DNA of 64,000 nt, taken from NCBI GenBank assembly GCA_017516865.1, contig JAFXAU010000008.1, positions 1 through 64,000 on the forward strand. Direction: 5' to 3'. The stretch is from Bacteroidales bacterium. Its GTDB lineage: Bacteria; Bacteroidota; Bacteroidia; Bacteroidales; UBA1715. Shown here one piece after another: positions 1 through 8,698 of the stretch. The number at the start of each line of letters is the position of its first letter. Positions within the stretch are counted from its first letter, which is position 1. Below the pieces are notes generated by a model. It searched no databases and was not told the origin of the DNA. It worked only from the letters and a program-made list of their open reading frames with translations. The position numbers and the translations under genes were made by a program.

Positions 1-68
1 CATGTCTTGTTACGATTTACGCTTGTTTTGATTTGCAACACTAAGATAAGTGAAAAATCTGACATGGC

Positions 69-99
69 AAAATCCTGAGCAACTTTTTGTTGCTCAGGA
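69..99 (-). terminator. Intrinsic terminator after the mini T9SS gene
   Basis: A perfect 10-bp stem (CCTGAGCAAC at 74-83, GTTGCTCAGG at 89-98) with a TTTTT loop lies just past the stop codon at 119. Read on the minus strand it is followed by TTTT, so it ends the 119-5701 operon. Confidence 0.8.
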
Positions 100-118
100 A
101 CTTATAAATAAAGTTAAA

Positions 119-607
119 TCAAAGTGTTGCGGAATTAAGGATTATTTTAAAATTCTTCAATACTGTATTCTTTTTACAAACATTCAAATAATAGACACCC
201 GGAATATAGTTCTGCATTTGAATATACGTCTTAGCATCAGTAATTTCCAGAACCTGGAGTGTTTTTCCTGTAGCATCATATAGTTTTGCCGAGCAACCAC
301 CTATTTCTTGCGAATCAGCCATAGACAATGACACTCCAGAAACGGTAGGATTCGGGAACACTTCCATTTGCAACGAAATCAACGGATAATTATCAATGCC
401 GACGGTAAGCACATCATATACGACTTGCACACCTTGACTAACGCTGCCGACACTCGATGTAGCATATTTTGTCGAGACCTGTCCTATGCTTCCACTCAAA
501 CTGCCTTTCGGCGAAGAGCTATCGCCTCCTGCCGACACAAACGATGACTGAGAAAATCCACATAAAGAACTTCCTACAAACATCATCAACAATAGTATTT
601 TTTTCAT
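119..607 (-). CDS. Mini T9SS-sorted secreted protein, unknown function
   Basis: 162 residues starting at the ATG at 607. That start gives a clean signal peptide (MKKILLLMMFVGSSLCGFSQ) and sits one base after the upstream stop, which suggests translational coupling; a start six codons earlier would run back into that gene. The mature part before the sorting domain is only about 65 residues and is rich in Gly, Ser and Val (GSLSGSIGQVSTKY, GSVSQGVQ). This Gly/Ser module is familiar from Bacteroidota secreted proteins but has no known function. The C-terminal ~75 residues (VFPNP, DATGKTL, GVYYLNV) are a type A T9SS sorting domain, so the protein should be exported and anchored at or released from the surface. 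It is the last gene of an operon with two larger surface proteins. Role unknown; a small partner of the FN3 protein is a guess. Confidence 0.75.
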   Translation of the reverse strand: MKKILLLMMFVGSSLCGFSQSSFVSAGGDSSSPKGSLSGSIGQVSTKYATSSVGSVSQGVQVVYDVLTVGIDNYPLISLQMEVFPNPTVSGVSLSMADSQEIGGCSAKLYDATGKTLQVLEITDAKTYIQMQNYIPGVYYLNVCKKNTVLKNFKIILNSATL

Positions 608-608
608 A

Positions 609-3600
609 TTACTTATAAATAACAACCGTTTTTACTATTGTTACACCTTCCAATGTAACTTCTACTATAAATAGTCCTTTTTTATTCAACTGAATAGATA
701 CATTATCGTTTACATTGTTCATTTTTGTAACAATGCTTCCGTTCACGTCGTACACAATCACGTCGGCACTTGCCTGAGAATTAAAGGAAATAAAGAACGT
801 ACCGTCCGACAATGTTGGGTAAACCGAAACATTGCCCTTTTCTACTTCGTCGATTGCTACATCAATTGTAGGAGCCGTAAACTGATATTTTGCCCAATCG
901 CTTGACTCGCAACCCTCTGCACCAACGCGAACATATAATACTAACTCTTTCGCTACATTTTCATATTCCGTATATGACACATGAAAACCAGGATTTGTAA
1001 TGCGTTGAATGTCATCTGCACCAACAGTATTATCCATACCTTCTGCAAATTCATATATTGCTACATCGAACCATTCATATTGTGGATTAGTTTCAGGATT
1101 TTCCCAAATTAATTCAACCGCACCACAGTTGCAAAGACAATTGCACCCGTTATAATCAGCTATAATATTTTGAACAACAGATTCAAACTTACATTCTGGC
1201 TCAATCACAATTTCTTTTTTCTCATATTCAAAAGAAACCTTTTGCCATTCGCTTGGAGTATTTTCGTCGGAAACCGCCCGAACATACACATCGTACGTTC
1301 CGTTTTCCAATTCTGGTATTTGATAATTGTTACCCGTAATGTGATATGACACAGCAGTATCTATGTCAAATCCCGACAATCCGTACGAAATCTCATATTC
1401 ATACTGCGAGTCGTTCCAAACAACATAATACGTTGAGTCTTCGTGTATTACGTTCAATCCTTCTACAGGATTCACCTGAACAATAACAGGTTCTGTCTTT
1501 TTCGTCGTAAACTCATATTTTGTCCATTCGCCGTCAGCATATCCTTCTTTGACAGCTCGCACGTAAACCACATACGACGTTTCTGCCAATAAGTTGTTCA
1601 ACTGATATGAAACGTCCGACAAGACAATTGGTTGCGACAAGTCGTATGCTTCATCAGACGGGACAAACACCAACTGATACGTGTATTCCGAAAGTGGAAC
1701 AGAAATTATTGCTGATGTATCGGTAATGGCAGTTACTTCTACACTGGAAACAGGTGCACAAGTTATCTTTTCTGTCACAAACGACACATTTTGCCACTCA
1801 CCGTTGTAAGCACCTTCGCGCACCGCACGGACATATACGTCATACGATGTATTGGCTGACAAATTTGCCAAAACATACGGCGAGGTTTCTATTTTGAGAA
1901 ATTCAGCATCGTCAATAGATACACCTTCTTCGCCAAAATATATCTCAAACGTGTTTCCTTCTTCGATAGATGTCCACGAAACAACTGCGCCATTAGTAGT
2001 AACATCAGAAATTGACACTTCAGAAACAGTTTCGCACGTTGGCATATCAAGCGTGGTGAATTCTATCTTTGTCCATTCGCTCGCGTATGCATTTTCGTTC
2101 ACAGCACGGACATACATATCGTAAGCCGTATTCATTACCAAATCTGACAATGTGTATTCGTTTTCCGTAACTGTAACAAATTTAGACTTTTCCAACACAA
2201 AACCGCTTTCGCCAAATGCTATCTCATAATTATTCGCTGATTCTGCCCAAGATACATTCGCCCAATTCTGTGAAACCTCAGAAACGACAAGTTCCGCAAC
2301 CGATTCACACGTTGGCAAGTCAAGCGTAGAGAACGATACCTTTGTCCATTCACCGTCATAATAGCCTTCTTTTACTGCACGCACATATACGTCATACGCT
2401 GTATACAATGACAGGTTTTCCAACACGTATGTATTTGTCGTCGGTTTTACGACTTCTGCCTGAGCAACATCAAATCCGCTTTCGCCATACGCAAGTTCAT
2501 AGCCAAATTCCGATTCGCCCCAAGAAATTGTTGCACCATATTGAGAGATTTCAGAAACTGACAATTCTGAAACAGCATCGCACGTCGGCAAATCCAATGT
2601 TGTGAATGAAACTTTTGTCCATTCTCCGTCATAATAACCATCTTTCACAGAACGAACATACACATCGTATGACGTTTGTAATGACAAGTTTTCCAACGAA
2701 TATGAATTTCCTGTCGGCTTTATGATTTCTGCTTCCGACAAATCAAATCCGCTTTCACCATACATAATTTCATAGTCAAATTCCGATTCGTCCCAAGAAA
2801 TTGTTGCACTGTATTGAGAGATTTCAGAAACTGACAATTCTGAAACAGCATCGCACGTCGGCAAATCAAGAGTGGTAAAAGAAACCTTCCCCCACGCACT
2901 TTTCAATTCATCAGAACAAACATTTCGAACATATACGTCATAATCAGTATTTGTTTGCAAATCCGACAACGTGATTTCATTTCCAGTTATCGATATAACT
3001 TCAACATCTTCAAAAGAAAAATCTTTTTCGCCGCTCACAACTTCATACGACGACCCCATATCGTTCCACGACACCACTGCCGACGACAAAGTAACATCTG
3101 TGACCAAAACATTTGTTACTGGTTCACATGCTGACAGTTGTGATTCTTCTGTTATAAATTCCACTTTTGTCCATTCGCTTCTATTGGTTTCTGAACAAAC
3201 GGTTCTCACATAAAACTCATATTCCGTAGCAGACTCCAAATTTGATAATTCCACAAAATCATCTTCAATAGAAACAGGAACAGCTTCCTCAACATTGAAA
3301 CCTTTTTTACCATAAGCATATTCCCATGAAAGATGACGGTTTTCGTCCCATGACAAAACAGCAGAATTTGACGTCACCTCATTCGCTACAAGATTTTCAA
3401 CCGCATAGCAATCTGAAAGCAAATAAAAATCATCCAAATACAATTTTGATTCATCGGCACAATTCGTCAGTCCCGACGACATACAAATAATTACCAGCGA
3501 ATCTGGTTCAACATCAACAAACGGTCTGTAATACACATCAAATTCTTCGTACGCAGTTGTAGCTGTATTCAAATCATTTTTATATCCACCTCCAACAATC

Positions 3601-4322
3601 AAACGTTTTTTTGCCTGTGAATCGTAATGAGTTCCAATCAAAATAACTTCGCCGGCATCGGACGCACTGTTGGACTTGTACATATATGAACCATGCAGCC
3701 GGGTTGGATAGAAGCCATTCAAGGCAAGCCCCCCTTCGACATACTTATTCATATCGTAGTTTTTGATAGAATCATATAGTTCTGCTTCATTTTTTTCTCC
3801 TCCACAACCAAGCAACCCAAAATTTACAATCTGCTTAATATACGTTCCGCTTCCATTTCTCGTAAGATTTCCCGTACTGATAATAGACGCACAAACCATA
3901 TCTGTCGTCAATCCATAACCTGCCAAGTTATCTTTCCCATATTGAATAGCAGTACTCGAAATCACATCATTTAACTGAAACGATGACAAACAGGCAGCTG
4001 CAGAACCTTCGGTAACTTTTTTCGTATATTTTGAAAAATTATGTATAGGCACATCTGTATCAATCGTTGCCGTAATGTTTATAATAACTTTTTTTGTTAT
4101 TGTTTTATTCATATGGTAATATGCCCTATTCCATTCTGATGGACGAACGTAACCACCGAAGAAATTCAAATTCGCATCAATCGGAGAGGTGTGAACTGTA
4201 TATCCACTTTCATTTATCCAATCCTCAAATCCTGAATTGGCGAAACGAAGCGTGTCTTGGGAATAGACTCCAAAAACGCCTAAAAAACAGAATAAAAATA
4301 TACAAAGAAGAAACTTTTTCAT
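609..4322 (-). CDS. Large secreted protein: PCMD-like domain, nine FN3 modules, T9SS tail
   Basis: 1237 residues with a signal peptide (LFCFLGVFGVYSQ). Residues ~25-300 begin with an NSGFEDW motif and end with a SKLYLDDFYLL strand. This resembles the PCMD-type beta-sandwich of Bacteroidota carbohydrate-utilisation proteins, but the match is tentative. About nine fibronectin type III modules follow, most starting with a Cys-x-x-Val pattern and ending in a YDVYVRAV-like strand. The ninth holds an odd Cys cluster (GCNCLCNCG). The last ~75 residues (VSVYPTLSDGTFF, IVTKMNN, GLFIVEV) form a T9SS sorting domain. No catalytic domain was recognised, so a cell-surface binding or adhesion role is most likely. 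The start codon overlaps the previous stop by one base (TAATG). Confidence 0.8.
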   Translation of the reverse strand: MKKFLLCIFLFCFLGVFGVYSQDTLRFANSGFEDWINESGYTVHTSPIDANLNFFGGYVRPSEWNRAYYHMNKTITKKVIINITATIDTDVPIHNFSKYTKKVTEGSAAACLSSFQLNDVISSTAIQYGKDNLAGYGLTTDMVCASIISTGNLTRNGSGTYIKQIVNFGLLGCGGEKNEAELYDSIKNYDMNKYVEGGLALNGFYPTRLHGSYMYKSNSASDAGEVILIGTHYDSQAKKRLIVGGGYKNDLNTATTAYEEFDVYYRPFVDVEPDSLVIICMSSGLTNCADESKLYLDDFYLLSDCYAVENLVANEVTSNSAVLSWDENRHLSWEYAYGKKGFNVEEAVPVSIEDDFVELSNLESATEYEFYVRTVCSETNRSEWTKVEFITEESQLSACEPVTNVLVTDVTLSSAVVSWNDMGSSYEVVSGEKDFSFEDVEVISITGNEITLSDLQTNTDYDVYVRNVCSDELKSAWGKVSFTTLDLPTCDAVSELSVSEISQYSATISWDESEFDYEIMYGESGFDLSEAEIIKPTGNSYSLENLSLQTSYDVYVRSVKDGYYDGEWTKVSFTTLDLPTCDAVSELSVSEISQYGATISWGESEFGYELAYGESGFDVAQAEVVKPTTNTYVLENLSLYTAYDVYVRAVKEGYYDGEWTKVSFSTLDLPTCESVAELVVSEVSQNWANVSWAESANNYEIAFGESGFVLEKSKFVTVTENEYTLSDLVMNTAYDMYVRAVNENAYASEWTKIEFTTLDMPTCETVSEVSISDVTTNGAVVSWTSIEEGNTFEIYFGEEGVSIDDAEFLKIETSPYVLANLSANTSYDVYVRAVREGAYNGEWQNVSFVTEKITCAPVSSVEVTAITDTSAIISVPLSEYTYQLVFVPSDEAYDLSQPIVLSDVSYQLNNLLAETSYVVYVRAVKEGYADGEWTKYEFTTKKTEPVIVQVNPVEGLNVIHEDSTYYVVWNDSQYEYEISYGLSGFDIDTAVSYHITGNNYQIPELENGTYDVYVRAVSDENTPSEWQKVSFEYEKKEIVIEPECKFESVVQNIIADYNGCNCLCNCGAVELIWENPETNPQYEWFDVAIYEFAEGMDNTVGADDIQRITNPGFHVSYTEYENVAKELVLYVRVGAEGCESSDWAKYQFTAPTIDVAIDEVEKGNVSVYPTLSDGTFFISFNSQASADVIVYDVNGSIVTKMNNVNDNVSIQLNKKGLFIVEVTLEGVTIVKTVVIYK
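2310..2855 (-). repeat. Tandem duplication of an FN3 module (2 x 273 bases)
   Basis: Modules at 2583-2855 and 2310-2582 are both exactly 91 codons and both begin CDAVSELSVSEISQY. By eye they are about three-quarters identical over their whole length, far more than the neighbouring FN3 modules, which points to a recent in-frame duplication. Confidence 0.8.
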
Positions 4323-5701
4323 TATTGTAAATTTTGAACCAAACGAACCGAACGACCATAGACACGATAACTACGATCGGTTGTAACACTTTTATCGTTA
4401 AACGAAATACTATAAGCAGAATATTCTCCCGAAGCCGTCGACGACCAATAAAATCCAGAAACGCCACCTTCTTTCACATTGGTATTGTAACGATTTCCGG
4501 CAGCAGGCAGAAATACAGCCCCCTGTTTTTCCATCAATAACCACTGTAACGTTGAATAAGCATTGTCGCTATACGAAGTTGCCGAGCTCTCAAAGTCACA
4601 TTCTTCGGGTTGCATCCAATTATCAGGTAAAATCACCATACCGGCAATCCCCGCCACCATAGCCAATCCTCTCAACGCTTTTGCATTTGGACGGTTAAAA
4701 AGCAAATACATCCATTCCGCACAGGTCATTGTCCGCCATTCACCCGAGGTACCCCCGCCTATAGCATTGAAAACGCCCCAATCGTAGCGTGTACCAGCAA
4801 TGTTTCGTTCCCCATCACCATATACGGAATACGAAGGTGTAACTGTATATGGAGCAACATCGCTGCCACTTGTTCCCCATCCGAACAAATCTATCCAGCC
4901 ATCATACGAAGACGACGCCATTGAATTTTGTCCTCCAGCCATATCAGACTGAGTTTCTGCAAAACGCCACGTATTTGTTGTTGCCTGATATTGCAAATTA
5001 CCTTTAGAAAAATACACCTGCGATGTGTCGTTAACTAAAAAACCTTTTGCTATTCTACCCTCCTTTTCGGTTATTGATTTCGTAACAAATTCTAACTGCC
5101 GACCGTAACTTGTGCCTTTTTTATTTTTTGCATACGAACGGACATAATACGTTGTATTTTCTTCTAAACCAGAAATGACCGCAAACGTATCTACAGTAGC
5201 AATATACATATCGTCGATGGTAGGATTTGTCGTCGTACTCCAACAAAATCCTTGCTCCTTAACCGGATTACCATAATCTTCCTTAACCGACATACGACAT
5301 TTAACCGATGCCGATGTCACACCCGACACATAATTCGTGATGTCTGCCAAACCCGATTTCTTTATGCGAGGAGATTGCTCTATTTTTACTTGTTGCATAA
5401 CACCATTTGTCGTTTTCACTGTCAAAATCGCCTCTCTGTCAACATTTGATGCCATAGCCAAGACAGTAATCTCCACTTCGCCATTCCCTTTCCCTGAAGA
5501 AGAAGAAAGAGCAATCCAATCTTCAAGTACTATGGTTTCCCATTCTTTATTAGACGTCACATCTATGTGAGCAACTCCACCCACAGAATCAATATAAATA
5601 GTTTCCACAGATAGTTCTAAGACCGTCGGGTCATTTTTCTTACATGAGGCCATTACGACTATCACAACAAGCCACACAAGAGCAAACGAAAATCTTCTCA
5701 T
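4322..5701 (-). CDS. BACON/FN3 lipoprotein with FISUMP-like C-terminal domain
   Basis: 459 residues starting at 5701. This Met begins a lipoprotein signal with lipobox VMASC, while an upstream Met 20 codons earlier would bury it. Residues ~25-110 look like a BACON domain (EWETIVLEDWIALSSSSGKG), a fold linked to glycan or mucin binding in Bacteroidales. Residues ~115-210 resemble an FN3-like module (GFCWSTTTNPT, YYVRSYAKN). The C-terminal ~240 residues, with GWIDLFGWGTSG, RYDWGVFNAIGGG and GFYWSST, match the FISUMP-like domain of Bacteroidota/Fibrobacter surface proteins. It probably sits on the outer membrane. It is the first gene of a three-gene unit, overlapping the next by one base, with a promoter-like site at 5730-5757. 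Confidence 0.75.
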   Translation of the reverse strand: MRRFSFALVWLVVIVVMASCKKNDPTVLELSVETIYIDSVGGVAHIDVTSNKEWETIVLEDWIALSSSSGKGNGEVEITVLAMASNVDREAILTVKTTNGVMQQVKIEQSPRIKKSGLADITNYVSGVTSASVKCRMSVKEDYGNPVKEQGFCWSTTTNPTIDDMYIATVDTFAVISGLEENTTYYVRSYAKNKKGTSYGRQLEFVTKSITEKEGRIAKGFLVNDTSQVYFSKGNLQYQATTNTWRFAETQSDMAGGQNSMASSSYDGWIDLFGWGTSGSDVAPYTVTPSYSVYGDGERNIAGTRYDWGVFNAIGGGTSGEWRTMTCAEWMYLLFNRPNAKALRGLAMVAGIAGMVILPDNWMQPEECDFESSATSYSDNAYSTLQWLLMEKQGAVFLPAAGNRYNTNVKEGGVSGFYWSSTASGEYSAYSISFNDKSVTTDRSYRVYGRSVRLVQNLQ

Positions 5702-5729
5702 AAAAAAACTTTTTATACTATTTACGGCA

Positions 5730-5757
5730 CAAATATATATAAAAAACATTTCCACAA
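5730..5757 (-). promoter_or_regulatory. Putative Bacteroidota promoter for the BACON lipoprotein operon
   Basis: On the minus strand, TTG (5755-5757), 17 bases, then TATATTTG (5730-5737) matches TTG-N17-23-TAnnTTTG. The start codon lies about 29 bases downstream at 5701. Confidence 0.5.
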
Positions 5758-5913
5758 TCATTTTTTACCCCAAAAACACAAACGTTATCGACAAAAATAG
5801 ACAAACGATATACTCTTAATTATCAAGAACATACAATATATAGTTATATAATGCCCACCACACAGGCTCTAACACATACAACCACGTAATAAATCACCTT
5901 GTTTTATACAAGT

Positions 5914-6960
5914 TCACAATTTAACGGAGAAGCAATATTTTGTTTCCGAAAAGTATTGTTGACCAGGGGTTAACAGCACAGACGGGAAATTTTTATGGTG
6001 AACAGAATCAGAAAAATGCTGTGTCTCGAATGCAAGTCCCGAATATTTTTGAAAAGTAACACCTCTTTTGTCTGATTGACCGCTTTGTAAAAAATTTCCA
6101 GTATAGATATGCACGGCCGGCTCCGAAGTGTAGATTTCCAAGACCCTTCCCGTATTTGGTTCTTCGCAACGCACAACTGGTTTCAACGACGACGACACCA
6201 AAAATTCATGATCGATACCACCTGCCAGAACAATTTGAGAATCTTTGCTCGTCAAAACCTTACCAACATGTTTAGGCAGAGTAAAATCAAAATCTGTTTT
6301 TTCTACAGGATTAAATGTTCCCTGAGGGACAAAATCTTCATTCAAAGGCAAATAAAAACTAGAATTCACTTGCAGCAAATGCTCCGTTATTGTTTCGGTT
6401 TGACCGGCCGATAGGTTAAAATAAGCGTGATTCGTCATATTTACGACCGTTTTTTTATTACATACAGCGGAATATTTGATAATTAGCTCATTTTTTTCAG
6501 TCAATATATAGAGTATCTCCATATTTAATTTTCCAGGATAGCCTTCCTCTCCGTCAAGACTGGATGCGGTCAAGCGAAGGGCATTCCCTTCTCTAACCTT
6601 TTTCTCTTGAATATGCCAGATTTTCTTGTTAAAGCCATTTTTCCCACCGTGTAGAGAATTGTTTCCTGAGTTTTTTGACAACCAATATGTTCGGCCGTCT
6701 ATCTCAAACTGCGCACCCGCAATTCTGTTTGCACATCGTCCAACAATTGCACCGAGATAATTCGAGTCGTTCAAATACCCATCTAAATTATCATATCCCA
6801 AAACTACATCGTCCATATTGCCGTTCTTATCGGGAACTATTATCTCAGTTATGACTCCTCCGTAATTTATTGCAGACACAACCATTCCCTGACGATTTAT
6901 CAAAGTATATTTATTTATGACATGTCCGTCGTCTAATGTCCCGAAATAGGTCGTTTCCAT
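5914..6960 (-). CDS. galM: Aldose 1-epimerase (galactose mutarotase)
   Basis: 348 residues from the ATG at 6960 (METTYFGTLDDG). An earlier Met would extend into the preceding transporter gene and lacks homology. The enzyme interconverts alpha and beta anomers of aldoses so that imported sugar can be phosphorylated. Seen in sequence: substrate-loop motif GRCANRIAGAQF, the catalytic acid His178 in TNHAYFNL, and the catalytic base Glu312 in FETQHFSDS. Length is normal for the family. No signal peptide, so cytoplasmic. It begins 2 bases after the stop of the Na+/sugar symporter, so the two are co-transcribed; this pairing supports an uptake-plus-mutarotation unit for galactose or glucose. Confidence 0.93.
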   Translation of the reverse strand: METTYFGTLDDGHVINKYTLINRQGMVVSAINYGGVITEIIVPDKNGNMDDVVLGYDNLDGYLNDSNYLGAIVGRCANRIAGAQFEIDGRTYWLSKNSGNNSLHGGKNGFNKKIWHIQEKKVREGNALRLTASSLDGEEGYPGKLNMEILYILTEKNELIIKYSAVCNKKTVVNMTNHAYFNLSAGQTETITEHLLQVNSSFYLPLNEDFVPQGTFNPVEKTDFDFTLPKHVGKVLTSKDSQIVLAGGIDHEFLVSSSLKPVVRCEEPNTGRVLEIYTSEPAVHIYTGNFLQSGQSDKRGVTFQKYSGLAFETQHFSDSVHHKNFPSVLLTPGQQYFSETKYCFSVKL

Positions 6961-6962
6961 AA

Positions 6963-8585
6963 CTAAAAGAATATTGTATAAATCACAGCCAATAAAACAC
7001 AAATAATATATGCACAAATGTTGAATACCTTGTCTGTCTTAAATAAATCGGCTGTCAACGGAATACCTTTTTCGTCCTCTTCGGTTGGACAAGACGTTAG
7101 ACTTACCATCATAATAATTACCATCGTGAACAAGAATGTATAGAACATTTGGTCCATAAACGGCATTTCAAATGGTAAAATTTTAAAAGCCAAAGCAATA
7201 GGTATCGAAAGTAAGATTCCCCATACGGCACCTTTATTAGTTGCTTTTTTCCAGAACAATCCCATGATAAACACCGCCAAAATTCCTGGACTTACCAAAC
7301 CCGTATATTCCTGAATATATTGGAACATTTGATCCATACTACTCAGTAACGGAGAAACCACAATTGCAACAAACAATGCGACAACTGCAGTTATTCTACC
7401 CACATTGACATATTTCTTTGATTCAGCAGTTGGATTTACGTATGGTTTATAAATATCCATAGTAAAAATCGTAGAAATTGAATTGAGCATCGACGCCAAC
7501 GACGAAACAATTGCTGCCGACAAGGCTGCAAGAACAAGACCTTTCAATCCCGTAGGCAACAACGTACTTATAAGCCATGGAAACGCTTTATCATTATTTA
7601 ATGTTCCATCGGGCAATTCAAATGCTTCTGTTGCACCAACATAACCTTCGCTATACATTACCCATGCAATAATTCCCGGTATGACAATAATGAATGGTAT
7701 CAGCATTTTTAAAAAAGCTGCGAATACAATTCCATGCTGTGCCTCAGAAATAGATTTTGCCGCCAACGTGCGTTGAATTATGTATTGATTAAATCCCCAA
7801 TAATACAAATTGGCAACCCAAAGTCCACCAATAAGCACATAGATTCCCGGTAGATTAGAATATTCAGGGTTATCACGAGACAAAATCATGTCGAATTTAT
7901 CGCCAGCGACATCAGTTACATGCGAAATGCCGTTTACAATTGACGAATCTGGAGAAACAGCCTTCAAAGCAAAAACTGTTGTAACAACACCTCCAAGTAC
8001 GAGCAAAATCACTTGAATCACATCGGTCCACGCCACCGCCGAAAGTCCACCGTATAAAGAATACGCCACCGCAACTATCGCTAAAATAAAAATTGCAGGC
8101 ATAATCAACGAGCCGTCACCTGTTCCTACTATTGTATCAATCGCCTTCCCTCCTAAGAATAAGATAGAAGTTAAATTCACAAAGATGAACAATGCCAGCC
8201 AAAACACAGCCAAAATAGTTTTTAAATTTGTGGAAAATCTTCTTTCAACAAATTCTGGAATTGTATAGATTCCTTGTTTTATAAAGATTGGGAGAAAAAA
8301 CTTTCCGACTATTATTAGTGTAAGTGCCGCCATAAATTCATACGATGCTATAGCAAGTCCACTGGCAAAGCCAGAACCCGACATTCCAATGTACTGTTCC
8401 GCAGAAATATTTGCCGCAATCAACGAAGCTCCTATTGCCCACCACGGCAATGATTTTCCTGCAAGAAAATAATCCTCGGTACTCTTTTCCTTACCTTTTG
8501 AACGAGAAAAAAAGAAGCCCAAACCTATAATCAATACGGCATAAACAGCAACAATAACAAAGTCCAATACTGCAAAGTTTTCCAT
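6963..8585 (-). CDS. Sodium/sugar cotransporter, SSS (SGLT) family
   Basis: 540 residues, almost entirely hydrophobic, with about 14 predicted membrane spans. The N-terminal half carries NISAEQYIGMSGSGF, which closely resembles the signature of the Vibrio Na+/galactose symporter vSGLT, and GGKAIDTIVG. It imports a sugar, likely galactose or glucose, using the sodium gradient. That fits the Na+-pumping NADH dehydrogenase encoded at the end of this window. The next gene, 2 bases away, is aldose 1-epimerase. Its promoter-like site at 8611-8639 lies between the ompA terminator and the start codon. The exact sugar is inferred from neighbours. Confidence 0.9.
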   Translation of the reverse strand: MENFAVLDFVIVAVYAVLIIGLGFFFSRSKGKEKSTEDYFLAGKSLPWWAIGASLIAANISAEQYIGMSGSGFASGLAIASYEFMAALTLIIVGKFFLPIFIKQGIYTIPEFVERRFSTNLKTILAVFWLALFIFVNLTSILFLGGKAIDTIVGTGDGSLIMPAIFILAIVAVAYSLYGGLSAVAWTDVIQVILLVLGGVVTTVFALKAVSPDSSIVNGISHVTDVAGDKFDMILSRDNPEYSNLPGIYVLIGGLWVANLYYWGFNQYIIQRTLAAKSISEAQHGIVFAAFLKMLIPFIIVIPGIIAWVMYSEGYVGATEAFELPDGTLNNDKAFPWLISTLLPTGLKGLVLAALSAAIVSSLASMLNSISTIFTMDIYKPYVNPTAESKKYVNVGRITAVVALFVAIVVSPLLSSMDQMFQYIQEYTGLVSPGILAVFIMGLFWKKATNKGAVWGILLSIPIALAFKILPFEMPFMDQMFYTFLFTMVIIMMVSLTSCPTEEDEKGIPLTADLFKTDKVFNICAYIICVLLAVIYTIFF

Positions 8586-8610
8586 AATATATTATTTATG
8601 AATACACCTA

Positions 8611-8639
8611 CAAATATACATGAATTTCCTAAATGGCAA
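8611..8639 (-). promoter_or_regulatory. Putative promoter of the symporter-galM operon
   Basis: Minus strand TTG (8637-8639), 18 bases, TATATTTG (8611-8618), 26 bases before the start codon. It fits the Bacteroidota consensus and lies directly downstream of the ompA terminator. Confidence 0.6.
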
Positions 8640-8640
8640 C

Positions 8641-8677
8641 AAAAAAGAAACGGGCGATCAGCACGACCTCCCGTTTC
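8641..8677 (-). terminator. Intrinsic terminator of the ompA-like gene
   Basis: Stem GAAACGGG (8647-8654) with CCCGTTTC (8670-8677) and a 15-base loop. On the minus strand it is followed by a run of six T, 22 bases past the stop codon. Confidence 0.8.
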
Positions 8678-8698
8678 CCTCTGAAAAGTATTTTTATT

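Noticed and set aside
1-118. A search for a gene in the left edge.
   Set aside because: Only the terminator hairpin is supported; the plus-strand frame at 50-283 runs antisense into the mini T9SS gene and has no recognisable features.
5762-5913. Possible terminator (CTTGT/ACAAG) after galM.
   Set aside because: Only a five-base stem without a good T run; too weak to list as a feature.
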